From Pseudomonas synxantha BG33R (GTDB lineage Bacteria; Pseudomonadota; Gammaproteobacteria; Pseudomonadales; Pseudomonadaceae): a DNA stretch of 64,000 nucleotides. The translations under genes and the position numbers were made by a program. The first letter of the stretch is position 1. The number at the start of each line of letters is the position of its first letter. The stretch lies in contig NZ_CM001514.1 in assembly GCF_000263715.2 (NCBI RefSeq), forward strand, positions 358,936 through 422,935, in the 5' to 3' direction. The notes under the pieces are model-generated. The model was not told where the DNA came from, did no database searches, and saw only the letters and a list, made by a program, of their open reading frames with translations. Shown piece after piece: positions 52,217 through 60,874 of this stretch.

Positions 52217-53520
52217 CGGCTGCGCGTGATGCTCAGGCCCTTGAGCAGGCTCAGCGCCTGGGCCAGTTGGTAGTCATCGTCCTGCGGCATCGGTTTGGCC
52301 TTGGCGCCGCTACCGGTAGGCTGGTCGGCACCGCCGTTGCCATTGCCCAGGTGACCTTGCAGGTCGGCCTCCTTGTAGTACTCGCCGTCGATCTCGTTGG
52401 TGATCTTGGCCCTGCGCACTTCGATGTCCGGCACGATGCCTTGGGCCTGGATGGAGCGGCCGTTCGGTGTGTAATACAGCGCTGTGGTGATTTTCAATGC
52501 GCGTTCGTTGTTCAACGGCAACACCGTCTGCACCGAACCTTTGCCAAAACTGGTGGTGCCCATCAGCACGCCGCGCTTGAGGTCTTGCAGCGCGCCGGCG
52601 ACGATTTCCGACGCCGATGCACTGCCACCGTTGATCAGCACCGCCAATGGCACGTTTTCGCTCAGGTCGTTGCCGGTGGCCGAGAAGCGCAGTTCGGAGT
52701 TGGCGATACGGCCTTTGGTATAAACGATCAGGCCCTTGGTGACAAAGTGGTCGACCACCTCAACTGCCGACTGCAACACGCCGCCGGGGTTGTTGCGCAG
52801 GTCGAGCACGATGCCGTTGAGTTTCTTGCCATTGTCTTTGCGCAGCTTGGCCAGGGCCTTGGCCACTTCGTCGCCGGTCTTGACCTGGAACTGGGTGATA
52901 CGGATGTAGCCGTAGCCCGACTCCAGCAACTGGCTCTTCACGCTCTTGACCGTGATGGTCGCGCGGGCCAGGGTCACGTCAAACGGGTTGCCGCCGTCGC
53001 GTACCAGGGTCAGGGTGATTTTCTGGCCGAGCTTGCCGCGCATCTTGTCGACGGCCTCGGTCATGCTCTGGCCACGGGTCGGCTGGCCGTTGATCTTCAC
53101 GATCAGGTCGCCGGCCTGGATACCGGCCTTGGATGCAGGGGTATCGTCGATGGGCGAGACCACTTTGATCTGGCCGTCTTCGGAGCCCACTTCGATGCCC
53201 AGGCCACCGAACTCGCCGCTGGTGCTTTCCTGCAGCTCGGCGAAATCTTCAGGGCCCAGGTAGGCGGAGTGCGGGTCGAGGTTGCTGAGCATGCCCTTGA
53301 TGGCATTTTCCAGCAGGGCCTTGTCGTCTACGGGTTCGACATACGCTGCCTTGATCCGGTCCATGACCTCGGCAAAGGTGCGCAGCTCATCCAGCGGCAA
53401 CGGCGCCTTGGTGGTCGCGGCCATTGCAGCGGGTGCAGCCTGGTCGGCAAAAGCCAGAGGCGCGCCGATCACCAGGGCGATCGTCAGGGCCAGCGAAGTG
53501 AGGCGGGACAAATGCAGCAT
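52213..53520 (-). CDS. ctpA: Carboxyl-terminal processing protease CtpA (S41)
   Basis: The 435-residue periplasmic protease has a signal peptide (cleavage after FADQA), a PDZ domain (about 90-185, GGLGIEVGSEDG), and the S41 core with the Ser in GGSASASEIVAGAL and the general-base Lys in TTSFGKGSVQT. The family trims C-termini of envelope proteins, including cell-wall hydrolases. It sits 30 bp downstream of envC. Confidence 0.94.
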   Translation of the reverse strand: MLHLSRLTSLALTIALVIGAPLAFADQAAPAAMAATTKAPLPLDELRTFAEVMDRIKAAYVEPVDDKALLENAIKGMLSNLDPHSAYLGPEDFAELQESTSGEFGGLGIEVGSEDGQIKVVSPIDDTPASKAGIQAGDLIVKINGQPTRGQSMTEAVDKMRGKLGQKITLTLVRDGGNPFDVTLARATITVKSVKSQLLESGYGYIRITQFQVKTGDEVAKALAKLRKDNGKKLNGIVLDLRNNPGGVLQSAVEVVDHFVTKGLIVYTKGRIANSELRFSATGNDLSENVPLAVLINGGSASASEIVAGALQDLKRGVLMGTTSFGKGSVQTVLPLNNERALKITTALYYTPNGRSIQAQGIVPDIEVRRAKITNEIDGEYYKEADLQGHLGNGNGGADQPTGSGAKAKPMPQDDDYQLAQALSLLKGLSITRSR

Positions 53521-53550
53521 GTCGAACGAACTCCTAATGTAGATGCGGCC

Positions 53551-54846
53551 CTATCCTTGGGAACGGCACCATTGTGCGGGATCGCTCGGGCGACCCTGCT
53601 GACGAATAGCGAAGTACAGCGCCGGGGTGTCCTGGCCGCCACTGTTACCGACAGTGGAGATGGATTCACCGGCTTTTACAACATCACCTGCCGACTTGAG
53701 TAATGTCTGATTGTGGCCGTAAAGGCTCAAATAGCCATTTCCATGGTCGAGAATCACCAGTAAACCGGCGCCCCGCAGCCAATCGGCAAACACCACGCGC
53801 CCACCGTGAACGGCATGGACCTGGCTGCCGGCTGAGGCGCTGATCATCACCCCATCCCACTTGGCGCGGGTGTCATCGCCACGGGTTTCCCCAAAGCGTG
53901 CCAATAGTCGACCATCAACCGGCCATGGAAGTTTGCCCCGCGCTGAAGCAAAAGGGCCGCCGAACGACTCGCCGCTGCTGGAAACCAGCGGGCCGGGGCT
54001 GGCGCGCGCGGGTTTGCGCGGTGCCGGCGCGTCGCTGGTGGCAGCCAGTTCGGCCTCACGCTGACGCTTTTTTTCCGCTTCCTGCTGGGCGATCAGCGCT
54101 TTTTGCCGCGCTTCTTCGGCCTCGCGTGCCTGGCGGGCCAGGGTTTCTTCGATGGTCTTGAGCACTTTGGCCAGGTCGGCCTGATCCTGCTCGCGGGCCT
54201 GGAGCTTGGCGTCGCGGGCTTTTACATCGCTGTTGAGCTTGGCCAGGGCCTGCTGGCGCTCCTTGCGTACCTTGTCCAACTGGTCGCGCTGAACGTCGAG
54301 GGCGCTTTTCTGGTCGAGCAGTTGCGACTGCTGGTCGGCAATTTCCTGCTCGACATTGGCCAATTGGCGCAGGGTTTCATTGAAACCCTTCAATTGCGCC
54401 AGGCGCGCCTGGCTCAGGTAATCGTAATAGGTGAGGGTGCGGGCGAATTTTTCCGGGTTCTGCTGGTTGAGCAGCAGCTTGAGGTATTCCTGGCGGCCGC
54501 TCTGGTAGGCGGCGCGGGCCTGGATCGCGATCAGGCGTTGCTGTTCAACGCGTGCGCTCTGGAGTTTTTTTTTCTCAGCGTCGAGTCGCTCCAGTTCCGA
54601 CTCGCTCTTCTTTAGTTCTTTTTGCAACTCCTGGACCTGCTTCTCAAGCTTGCCCATTTCGGTTTCCGTGCCGCGCAGGTCTTTTTGCACCCCGGATTTT
54701 TCTTCCTGGAGCTTGCCGAGCAGCTTTTTCAGCTCGGTAATGTCCTGACGCGTAGCGTCCAACTGTTGTTGGGTTTGTGCGCGCTCATCGGCAAACGCCG
54801 GTTGGAGCAGGCAGACAAGAGCAAGGGTTATCAAGGCGCGAAGCAT
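53551..54846 (-). CDS. envC: Murein hydrolase activator EnvC
   Basis: The ATG at 54846 (MLRALITLALVCLLQPAFAD) gives 431 residues with a signal peptide; the frame is open to 54993 but the added part is non-coding in look. Residues about 22-270 are a long coiled coil (ELKKLLGKLQEEKSGVQKDL), then a Pro/Ala linker and a LytM (M23) domain. The metal ligands appear lost (DDTRAKWDGVMI where HxxxD is normal), as in EnvC, which activates amidases AmiA/B instead of cutting peptidoglycan. It pairs with ctpA. Confidence 0.92.
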   Translation of the reverse strand: MLRALITLALVCLLQPAFADERAQTQQQLDATRQDITELKKLLGKLQEEKSGVQKDLRGTETEMGKLEKQVQELQKELKKSESELERLDAEKKKLQSARVEQQRLIAIQARAAYQSGRQEYLKLLLNQQNPEKFARTLTYYDYLSQARLAQLKGFNETLRQLANVEQEIADQQSQLLDQKSALDVQRDQLDKVRKERQQALAKLNSDVKARDAKLQAREQDQADLAKVLKTIEETLARQAREAEEARQKALIAQQEAEKKRQREAELAATSDAPAPRKPARASPGPLVSSSGESFGGPFASARGKLPWPVDGRLLARFGETRGDDTRAKWDGVMISASAGSQVHAVHGGRVVFADWLRGAGLLVILDHGNGYLSLYGHNQTLLKSAGDVVKAGESISTVGNSGGQDTPALYFAIRQQGRPSDPAQWCRSQG

Positions 54847-54992
54847 AGAGGCGGGCGACACCAGGGGAAAAGGACGGCCTAGTATGCCCGCCAAGCGCTG
54901 CAAAAAAAACGCCCAATTGGGGCTTGCGGGCAAGATAGGTGCCGAGTGGCGGTGGTATGGCAAAAAGATATCTACCAAACGCCACAAAACCA

Positions 54993-55083
54993 ATGTGGGA
55001 GCGGGCTTGCCCGCGATTGCGGTGGGGCAGCGACATAGATGTCGACTGATTAGCCGCTATCGCGGGCAAGCCCGCTCCCACAC
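54993..55083. repeat. REPIN-type paired inverted repeat
   Basis: Facing arms atgtgggagcgggcttgccc and its complement, between envC and gpmI, which share a strand. Confidence 0.9.
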
Positions 55084-55104
55084 TGTTTTGTGGCGTACTT
55101 TGGA

Positions 55105-56631
55105 TCAGACCAGGATGGAGGTCCCGGTCATCTCCTTCGGTTGCTCCAGCCCCATCAGCATCAGCATGGTCGGCGCCACATCCGCCAGTACGCCTCCATT
55201 ACGCACTTTGAAGTCGCGCTTGCCAACGTAGATGAACGGCACCGGCTCGGTGGTGTGGGCGGTATGCGCCTGACCGGTGGACTCGTCGGACATCTGCTCG
55301 CAGTTGCCATGGTCTGCGGTGATCAGCGCTTCGCCGCCGACTTTTTCCAGGGCGTCGACAATGCGGCCAACGCACAGGTCCAGGCATTCAACGGCCTTTA
55401 CCGCCGCTTCCAGGTTGCCACTATGGCCGACCATGTCGCCGTTGGCGTAGTTGACGACGATCACGTCGTAACGCTGGTTGTCGATGGCATCGACGATCTT
55501 ATCGGTCACTTCCGGCGCACTCATTTCCGGCTGCAGGTCGTAGGTGGCGACTTTTGGCGATGGGATCAGGATGCGCTCTTCGCCCGGGAACGGTTCTTCG
55601 CGGCCGCCGGAGAAGAAGAACGTCACGTGGGCGTACTTCTCGGTCTCGGCGATGCGCAGCTGGGTCTTGCCGTTTTTCGCCAAGTAATCACCCAGCACGT
55701 TTTCCAGGCTGCCCGGGGCGAACGCCGACGGGGCCGGGATGTTGGCGGCGTATTGGGTGAGCATGACGAACTCGACTTTCGGCTGGCGTGCGCGCTCGAA
55801 GTCCTTGAAACCTTCATCGACGAACACATGGCTCAACTCGCGGGCACGGTCGGCGCGGAAGTTCATGAATACTACGGCGTCGCCGTCTTCGACCTTCACC
55901 GGCTCGCCGATGGTGGTGGCTTTGACGAACTCATCGCTCTCGCCACGGGCGTAGGCCGCTTCCAGGCCTTCCTGGGCAGTGGCGGCATTGAATTCGGCCT
56001 GGCCGTCGACGATCAGGTTGTAGGCCTGGGACACGCGGTCCCAGCGGTTGTCGCGGTCCATGGCAAAGTAACGGCCCACCAGGCTGGCGATGCGGCCCTT
56101 GCCGAGGGCGGCGAAGGTGGTGTCGAGCAGTTCGATGGACGATTGCGCGCTTTTCGGCGGGGTGTCGCGGCCGTCGAGGAAGGCGTGCAGGTAGATCTTG
56201 TCGGCGCCGCGCTTGAAGGCCAGTTCGGCCATTGCCACCAGATGGTCCTGATGGCTGTGTACGCCGCCGTCCGACAGCAGGCCCATGAAATGCACGGCCT
56301 TGCCGGCGGCCACGGCTTTATCGACCGCGGCGCAGATGGTCGGGTTCTCGAAGAACTCGCCATCGCGGATCGCTTTGGTGACGCGGGTGAAGTCCTGGTA
56401 TACCACTCGTCCGGCGCCGAGGTTCATGTGGCCGACTTCCGAGTTGCCCATCTGGCCATCCGGCAGGCCCACGTCCATGCCGGAACCGGAGATCAATCCG
56501 TTGGGGACGGTAGCGCTCAGGCGGTCCAGCACGGGCTTGTTGGCCGAGTACACGGCGTTGTCGTGGTGGCTTTCACTGTGTCCGAAGCCATCGAGAATTA
56601 TCAGGACCAAAGGTTTAGGCGTGGTAGTCAT
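55105..56631 (-). CDS. gpmI: 2,3-bisphosphoglycerate-independent phosphoglycerate mutase
   Basis: The ATG at 56631 ([20 protein letters not shown]) with an AGAGGA site gives 508 residues, the normal GpmI length. The metal Asp in ILDGFGHSE and the phospho-serine in [13 protein letters not shown] are intact, as are the later [10 protein letters not shown] ligands. It interconverts 3- and 2-phosphoglycerate. A 26-codon upstream extension is not coding. yibN is divergent. Confidence 0.95.
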   Translation of the reverse strand: MTTTPKPLVLIILDGFGHSESHHDNAVYSANKPVLDRLSATVPNGLISGSGMDVGLPDGQMGNSEVGHMNLGAGRVVYQDFTRVTKAIRDGEFFENPTICAAVDKAVAAGKAVHFMGLLSDGGVHSHQDHLVAMAELAFKRGADKIYLHAFLDGRDTPPKSAQSSIELLDTTFAALGKGRIASLVGRYFAMDRDNRWDRVSQAYNLIVDGQAEFNAATAQEGLEAAYARGESDEFVKATTIGEPVKVEDGDAVVFMNFRADRARELSHVFVDEGFKDFERARQPKVEFVMLTQYAANIPAPSAFAPGSLENVLGDYLAKNGKTQLRIAETEKYAHVTFFFSGGREEPFPGEERILIPSPKVATYDLQPEMSAPEVTDKIVDAIDNQRYDVIVVNYANGDMVGHSGNLEAAVKAVECLDLCVGRIVDALEKVGGEALITADHGNCEQMSDESTGQAHTAHTTEPVPFIYVGKRDFKVRNGGVLADVAPTMLMLMGLEQPKEMTGTSILV

Positions 56632-56782
56632 AGATCCTCTCGCGGCGGTAATAAAGGAAGACAATGGAAAAGGGAGTGGCAGTTTAAAGCGAAGTTCCGA
56701 GCGCGTCACCGCTTTACGGGGGTTGGCCCTCCTTGGCGGCTGTGTATACTTACCGCCATTTTAACGCCCTGGAACCTCCTTG

Positions 56783-57196
56783 ATGGTTGATCACCTGATT
56801 GCATTTGCCACTGCCCACTACCTGCTCGTGGGTGCCTTCGTCATCCTGCTGGCGTTGCTGATCGCACATGAACTGAGCCGCGGTGGTCGCAGCCTGAGCA
56901 CGTCGGAGCTGACCGCGCTGGTCAACAAGGATGAGGCCGTTGTCGTCGATATTCGCCCGGCCAAGGATTATGCCGCCGGCCATATCGTTGGCGCCCTGAA
57001 CATTCCCCAGGACAAGCTGATCGCACGCTTGGCCGAGCTGGAAAAATACAAGGCCAAGACCATCATCCTGGTCGACGCCCAAGGCCAGCACTCCGGCACC
57101 CACGCCCGCGAGATGCTCAAGACCGGCTTCACCGCCGCCAAGCTGTCGGGTGGTATCAGCAGCTGGCGTGGCGATAACCTGCCGTTGGTGAAGTGA
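56783..57196 (+). CDS. Membrane-anchored rhodanese-like protein (YibN type) lacking the catalytic Cys
   Basis: The 137-residue protein has one membrane helix (about 12-29, YLLVGAFVILLALLIAHEL) and a rhodanese domain (about 40-135; VVVDIRPAKDYAAGHIVGAL and SGGISSWRGDNL). In the loop ILVDAQGQHSG the normal nucleophile Cys is Asp98, so sulfur transfer is not expected. It leads yibN-grxC-secB with a gap of one base to grxC. A TTG one codon earlier is an alternative start. Confidence 0.88.
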   Translation: MVDHLIAFATAHYLLVGAFVILLALLIAHELSRGGRSLSTSELTALVNKDEAVVVDIRPAKDYAAGHIVGALNIPQDKLIARLAELEKYKAKTIILVDAQGQHSGTHAREMLKTGFTAAKLSGGISSWRGDNLPLVK

Positions 57197-57197
57197 T

Positions 57198-57452
57198 ATG
57201 AGCCAGGTTGTCGTGTATTCCAGCGATTGGTGCCCTTACTGCATGCGGGCCAAGGCCCTGCTTGAGAAAAAGGGTGTTGCCTTCGAAGAGATCAAGGTCG
57301 ATGGCAAGCCCCAGGTGCGTGCCGAAATGGCCCAGAAGGCCGGCCGCACGTCGGTCCCGCAGATCTGGATCGGCGCCAAGCACATCGGTGGTTGCGATGA
57401 CCTGTTCGCTCTGGAGCGCGCCGGTAAACTTGATGCGCTGCTGTCCGTCTGA
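57198..57452 (+). CDS. grxC: Glutaredoxin 3
   Basis: The 84-residue dithiol glutaredoxin has the CPYC active site at 12-15, the cis-Pro in TSVPQIWIG and the GGCDDLFAL glutathione site. It uses glutathione to reduce disulfides. It lies directly after the rhodanese-like gene and 42 bp before secB. Confidence 0.96.
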   Translation: MSQVVVYSSDWCPYCMRAKALLEKKGVAFEEIKVDGKPQVRAEMAQKAGRTSVPQIWIGAKHIGGCDDLFALERAGKLDALLSV

Positions 57453-57494
57453 CTGCTAACCCCTTAAGAACCCCAAGATAAAGAAGGATCTGCG

Positions 57495-57974
57495 ATGACT
57501 GATCAACAGAACACCGAAGCAGCGCAAGACCAAGGCCCACAATTTTCGCTGCAGCGCATCTACGTGCGTGACCTGTCGTTCGAAGCACCGAAAAGCCCGG
57601 CGATCTTCCGTCAGGAATGGACCCCAAGCGTTGCGCTGGACCTGAACACCCGTCAGAAAGCCCTGGAAGGCGACTTCCACGAAGTGGTGCTGACCCTGTC
57701 GGTGACCGTCAAGAACGGCGAAGAAGTGGCCTTCATCGCTGAAGTGCAACAGGCCGGCATCTTCCTGATCCAGGGCCTGGACGAAGCGTCCATGAGCCAC
57801 ACCCTGGGCGCGTTCTGCCCGAACATCCTGTTCCCGTATGCCCGTGAGACCCTGGACAGCCTGGTCACCCGTGGCTCGTTCCCGGCGTTGATGCTGGCTC
57901 CGGTGAACTTCGATGCCCTGTACGCCCAAGAGCTGCAGCGCATGCAACAGGAAGGCGCGCCGACGGTTCAATAA
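57495..57974 (+). CDS. secB: Protein-export chaperone SecB
   Basis: The 159-residue chaperone has [20 protein letters not shown] at the N-terminus and [21 protein letters not shown] sequence ([18 protein letters not shown]) in the SecA-contact region. SecB tetramers hold precursor proteins unfolded for SecA. A REPIN follows the stop. Confidence 0.97.
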   Translation: MTDQQNTEAAQDQGPQFSLQRIYVRDLSFEAPKSPAIFRQEWTPSVALDLNTRQKALEGDFHEVVLTLSVTVKNGEEVAFIAEVQQAGIFLIQGLDEASMSHTLGAFCPNILFPYARETLDSLVTRGSFPALMLAPVNFDALYAQELQRMQQEGAPTVQ

Positions 57975-57990
57975 GTCGACGCCGTAAAAA

Positions 57991-58081
57991 ATGTGGGAGG
58001 GGGCTTGCTCCCGATAGCGGTGGACCAGTCACATAAATGTTGACTGACACGCCGCCATCGGGGGCAAGCCCCCTCCCACAT
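57991..58081. repeat. REPIN-type paired inverted repeat
   Basis: Facing arms atgtgggagggggcttgctc and its complement, between convergent secB and trmL. Confidence 0.9.
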
Positions 58082-58094
58082 TTGTTATGCGGTG

Positions 58095-58550
58095 TTACTT
58101 AAAGCCAAGCTGGCGCCAGCCTTCGTAGACGGCCACTGCGACGGTGTTGGACAGGTTCAGGCTGCGGCAGCCCTCGCGCATCGGCAAACGCAGGCGGTGG
58201 CCATCGGGCAATGCGTCGAGCACCTCGGCCGGCAGGCCACGGCTTTCCGGGCCGAACAGGAAGGCATCGCCCTCGGCAAAGCTGGCATCGTGAAACGGGC
58301 GCGAACCCTTGGTGGTGAACGCGAACAGGCGCGGATGGCCCAGGCTTTCCAGGCAACTGGCCAGGTCGGCGTGACGCTTGAGGGTGGCGTACTCGTGGTA
58401 GTCCAGCCCGGCGCGGCGCAGGCGCTTGTCGTCCATGTCGAAGCCCAACGGCTCGATCAAATGCAGGTGGCAGCCACTGTTGGCGCACAGCCTGATAACG
58501 TTGCCGGTATTCGGCGGAATTTCTGGTTGAAAAAGGATGACGTGAAACAT
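58095..58550 (-). CDS. trmL: tRNA (cytidine/uridine-2'-O)-methyltransferase TrmL
   Basis: The 151-residue SPOUT enzyme starts at the ATG at 58550 (MFHVILFQPEIPPNTGNVIR). Knot motifs FGPESRGLP and LRLPMREGCRSLNLSNTVAV bind SAM. It methylates the wobble base of tRNA-Leu. The frame continues upstream through the next gene on the other strand but that is not coding. Its ATG and that of the divergent gene overlap on opposite strands in the word CATG. Confidence 0.95.
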   Translation of the reverse strand: MFHVILFQPEIPPNTGNVIRLCANSGCHLHLIEPLGFDMDDKRLRRAGLDYHEYATLKRHADLASCLESLGHPRLFAFTTKGSRPFHDASFAEGDAFLFGPESRGLPAEVLDALPDGHRLRLPMREGCRSLNLSNTVAVAVYEGWRQLGFK

Positions 58551-58989
58551 GCACGGCTCCGAAGGCAAAGATGCGCTGCATTCTACCCCTGAAGAAGACC
58601 CGAGGCCGAAGCTATTGCCGAGGGTTTTGGGCTCGTTGGCGATTGTCGGCTTGATGGTGGGTTTGATGATCGGTCGCCTGACCACGCCAGACCCAGCCCA
58701 GTTACTGGAGGTGGTGCCGGCTGTCGACGGTGTAGCGGTGTGGTTCAACCGTGAACCCAAGCTGCACGGCGAGCATATCGACGGCACCGTGGCGCTGCTG
58801 TTTGACGCCCAGGGCAAGGCGGCCAGCGGGCAGCTCAAGGTCAATGACAAGGACGTGAACTGGCGTGTGCGCAAGACCGATGGTGGTTTGCTGCTGAACC
58901 TGGTGGCGGCGCGACCGTTGCGTGGGGAGTGGAAAGGCGAGCAGGTCGATGACCGCTGGCGGCTGGAGGTCCATCTCCAAGAGCAATAA
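58549..58989 (+). CDS. Small membrane-anchored hypothetical protein
   Basis: The 146-residue product has a polar N-terminus, one anchor helix (about 29-43, GSLAIVGLMVGLMIG) and a periplasmic beta-rich domain (LLEVVPAVDGVAVWFNREPK; VNWRVRKTDGGLLLNLVAARP). The AAGGA site 10 bases before the ATG lies in trmL sequence. A later start just before the helix is possible. Conserved beside trmL in Pseudomonas, it has no name or known function. Confidence 0.75.
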   Translation: MHGSEGKDALHSTPEEDPRPKLLPRVLGSLAIVGLMVGLMIGRLTTPDPAQLLEVVPAVDGVAVWFNREPKLHGEHIDGTVALLFDAQGKAASGQLKVNDKDVNWRVRKTDGGLLLNLVAARPLRGEWKGEQVDDRWRLEVHLQEQ

Positions 58990-59107
58990 AAGAGGGAGTT
59001 CCCGGCCTGCCTGTACCAGGGCTCCCAAAACGGGTGAAGCCAAGGGCTTCGGTGTTAAAGAGGGGATTCTCGGCCTGCCTGTACCAAGGTCCCCGAAACT
59101 GGGTTGT
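58985..59107 (-). ncRNA. nrsZ: NrsZ-type nitrogen-regulated sRNA (two tandem stem-loops)
   Basis: Downstream of ntrC on the same strand lie two near-copies of a hairpin unit, about 68 bp apart: ggggacc-ttggtacaggcaggc-...-tcccc (59062-59094 region) and gggagcc-ctggtacaggcaggc-...-ctccc (58993-59025 region). Each closes with a G/C stem followed by TCTTT. The second is followed by TCTTTTATT and can end the transcript. A sigma-54 promoter precedes them. NrsZ of P. aeruginosa sits in this same gap, is NtrC/sigma-54 dependent and is made of repeated stem-loops. The exact ends are estimates. Confidence 0.75.
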
Positions 59108-59118
59108 ACGAGGGTTAT

Positions 59119-59134
59119 TGCAGGGCGCGTGCCA
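59119..59134 (-). promoter_or_regulatory. Sigma-54 promoter of the NrsZ-type sRNA
   Basis: On the minus strand TGGCAC-GCGCC-CTGCA has a perfect -24 box and a -12 box one base off TTGCA, with exact GG-N10-GC spacing. Transcription should start about 12 bases further, near 59107. Confidence 0.8.
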
Positions 59135-59174
59135 GAGTTTGCAATTTCACCCATAAAATTTTTCCAAAAAGCGC

Positions 59175-59197
59175 AAAGCCCCGTAATCCGGGGCTTT
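59175..59197 (-). terminator. Terminator of the ntrB-ntrC operon
   Basis: The stem aaagcccc / ggggcttt is followed, on the minus strand, by gcgc and five Ts. Confidence 0.75.
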
Positions 59198-59317
59198 GGT
59201 GGTTTCAGCTTGCGAGAGTTGTTCCGCGATAACGGTCTTCCACGTATCCGGCCCGTGCCCGATGCCGGTTCATGGTGCATTGAAGCGGTGCACAGTCGTG
59301 GAATTGCAGAGATCCAA

Positions 59318-59407
59318 ATGTGGGAGGGGGCTTGCTCCCGATAGCGGTGGGTCAGACACAGATGTGGTGACTGAACTACTGCTATCGGGAGCAAGCCCCC
59401 TCCCACA
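59318..59407. repeat. REPIN-type paired inverted repeat
   Basis: Facing arms atgtgggagggggcttgctc and its complement, just after the ntrC stop. Confidence 0.9.
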
Positions 59408-59437
59408 TAAGACTTTCAGTGGATCTGGGAGGTGTGA

Positions 59438-60874
59438 TCAGGCCTCATCACCCTCATCATCATCCCCACCATCTACCTTCATCCCCAATTCCTTGATCTT
59501 GCGCGTCAGGGTATTGCGCCCCCAACCCAGCAGCACGGCCGCATCGCGACGGCGGCCGGCTGTATGCTTCAACGCGGTCTCAATCATGATCCGCTCGAAT
59601 GCCGGCACGGCGCTGTCCAGCAGGTTCGACTGGCCGCGCGCCAACGCCTGGTCGGCCCATTGGCGCAGCGCTTGTTCCCAGTTGGTTACCGGTGCCGAAT
59701 CTTGCGGCAGGCTCAGCAGCTCAGGCGGCAGGTCGCTGATATGCACTTCACGCCCGGAGGCCATTACGGTGATCCAGCGGCAGGTGTTCTCCAGCTGGCG
59801 CACGTTGCCGGGCCACGGCAGGTTCTTGAGGTATTCCTCGGTCTCGCTTTTGAGCAGCTTGGGCTCCACCGCCAGCTCCAGGGCGGCGCGGCTGAGGAAG
59901 TGGCGGGCGAGAGTCGGAATGTCTTCGCGGCGGTCCGACATGCGCGGGATATGGATGCGGATCACATTGAGGCGGTGGAACAAGTCCTCACGGAACTTGC
60001 CCGCGTGTACCAGGGTTTCGAGGTTCTGGTGGGTGGCCGCAATGATGCGCACATCAACCTTGACCGGTGTGTGCCCGCCGACACGATAGAACTCACCGTC
60101 CGCCAACACCCGTAGCAAGCGGGTCTGGGTATCGGCCGGCATGTCGCCGATCTCATCGAGAAACAGCGTGCCGCCGTCGGCCTGTTCAAAGCGCCCGCGA
60201 CGCAGGTTGGCCGCGCCGGTGAACGCGCCTTTCTCATGGCCGAACAGCTCGGACTCCATCAGGTCCTTGGGGATCGCCGCCATGTTCAGTGCGATAAACG
60301 GCGAGGCCGCACGCGGGCTGTGACGGTGCAGGGCATGGGCCACCAGCTCTTTACCGGTGCCCGACTCGCCATTGATCAGCACAGTGATGTTGGAGTGGCT
60401 CAAGCGCCCGATGGCGCGAAACACTTCCTGCATCGCTGGCGCTTCACCGATGATTTCCGGGGTGCGGGTCAGAGTTGGCGGGGCTTCCTGGTTCTGTTGT
60501 TCCTGGGCGTGCTGGTTGGCGCGCTTGACCAGCGCCACCGCCTCATCCACGTCGAATGGCTTGGGCAGGTATTCAAAGGCGCCGCCCTGGTAGGACGCGA
60601 CAGCGCTGTCCAGGTCCGAGTGCGCAGTCATGATGATCACCGGCAAGCGCGGGTGCTGCTCGCGGATGCGCGCCAGCAAGTCCAGGCCGCTTGCGCCGGG
60701 CATACGAATGTCGGAGATGATCACGTCCGGCTGCTGGCGTGCCAGGCGGCTCATCACCCCGTCGGCGCTGTCGAAGCTTTGGGTGGTCATGCCTTCCTGT
60801 TGCAAGGCTTTTTCCAGGACCCAACGGATAGAACGGTCGTCATCGACGATCCAGACAGTTTCACTACGGCTCAT
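59438..60874 (-). CDS. ntrC: Nitrogen regulator NtrC (sigma-54 activator)
   Basis: The 478-residue regulator has a receiver (phospho-Asp55 in ISDIRMPG), an AAA+ domain with Walker A GESGTGKE, GAFTGA and Walker B GTLFLDEIGD, and a C-terminal Fis-type DNA-binding region (AAVLLGWGRNTLTRKIKELG). Under nitrogen limitation NtrC~P activates glnA and other sigma-54 promoters. It overlaps ntrB by 4 bp. The NrsZ-type sRNA lies just downstream. Confidence 0.96.
   Translation of the reverse strand: MSRSETVWIVDDDRSIRWVLEKALQQEGMTTQSFDSADGVMSRLARQQPDVIISDIRMPGASGLDLLARIREQHPRLPVIIMTAHSDLDSAVASYQGGAFEYLPKPFDVDEAVALVKRANQHAQEQQNQEAPPTLTRTPEIIGEAPAMQEVFRAIGRLSHSNITVLINGESGTGKELVAHALHRHSPRAASPFIALNMAAIPKDLMESELFGHEKGAFTGAANLRRGRFEQADGGTLFLDEIGDMPADTQTRLLRVLADGEFYRVGGHTPVKVDVRIIAATHQNLETLVHAGKFREDLFHRLNVIRIHIPRMSDRREDIPTLARHFLSRAALELAVEPKLLKSETEEYLKNLPWPGNVRQLENTCRWITVMASGREVHISDLPPELLSLPQDSAPVTNWEQALRQWADQALARGQSNLLDSAVPAFERIMIETALKHTAGRRRDAAVLLGWGRNTLTRKIKELGMKVDGGDDDEGDEA

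Noticed and set aside
55090..56790. A 566-codon plus-strand frame opposite gpmI
   Set aside because: Antisense to an intact, highly conserved gene.
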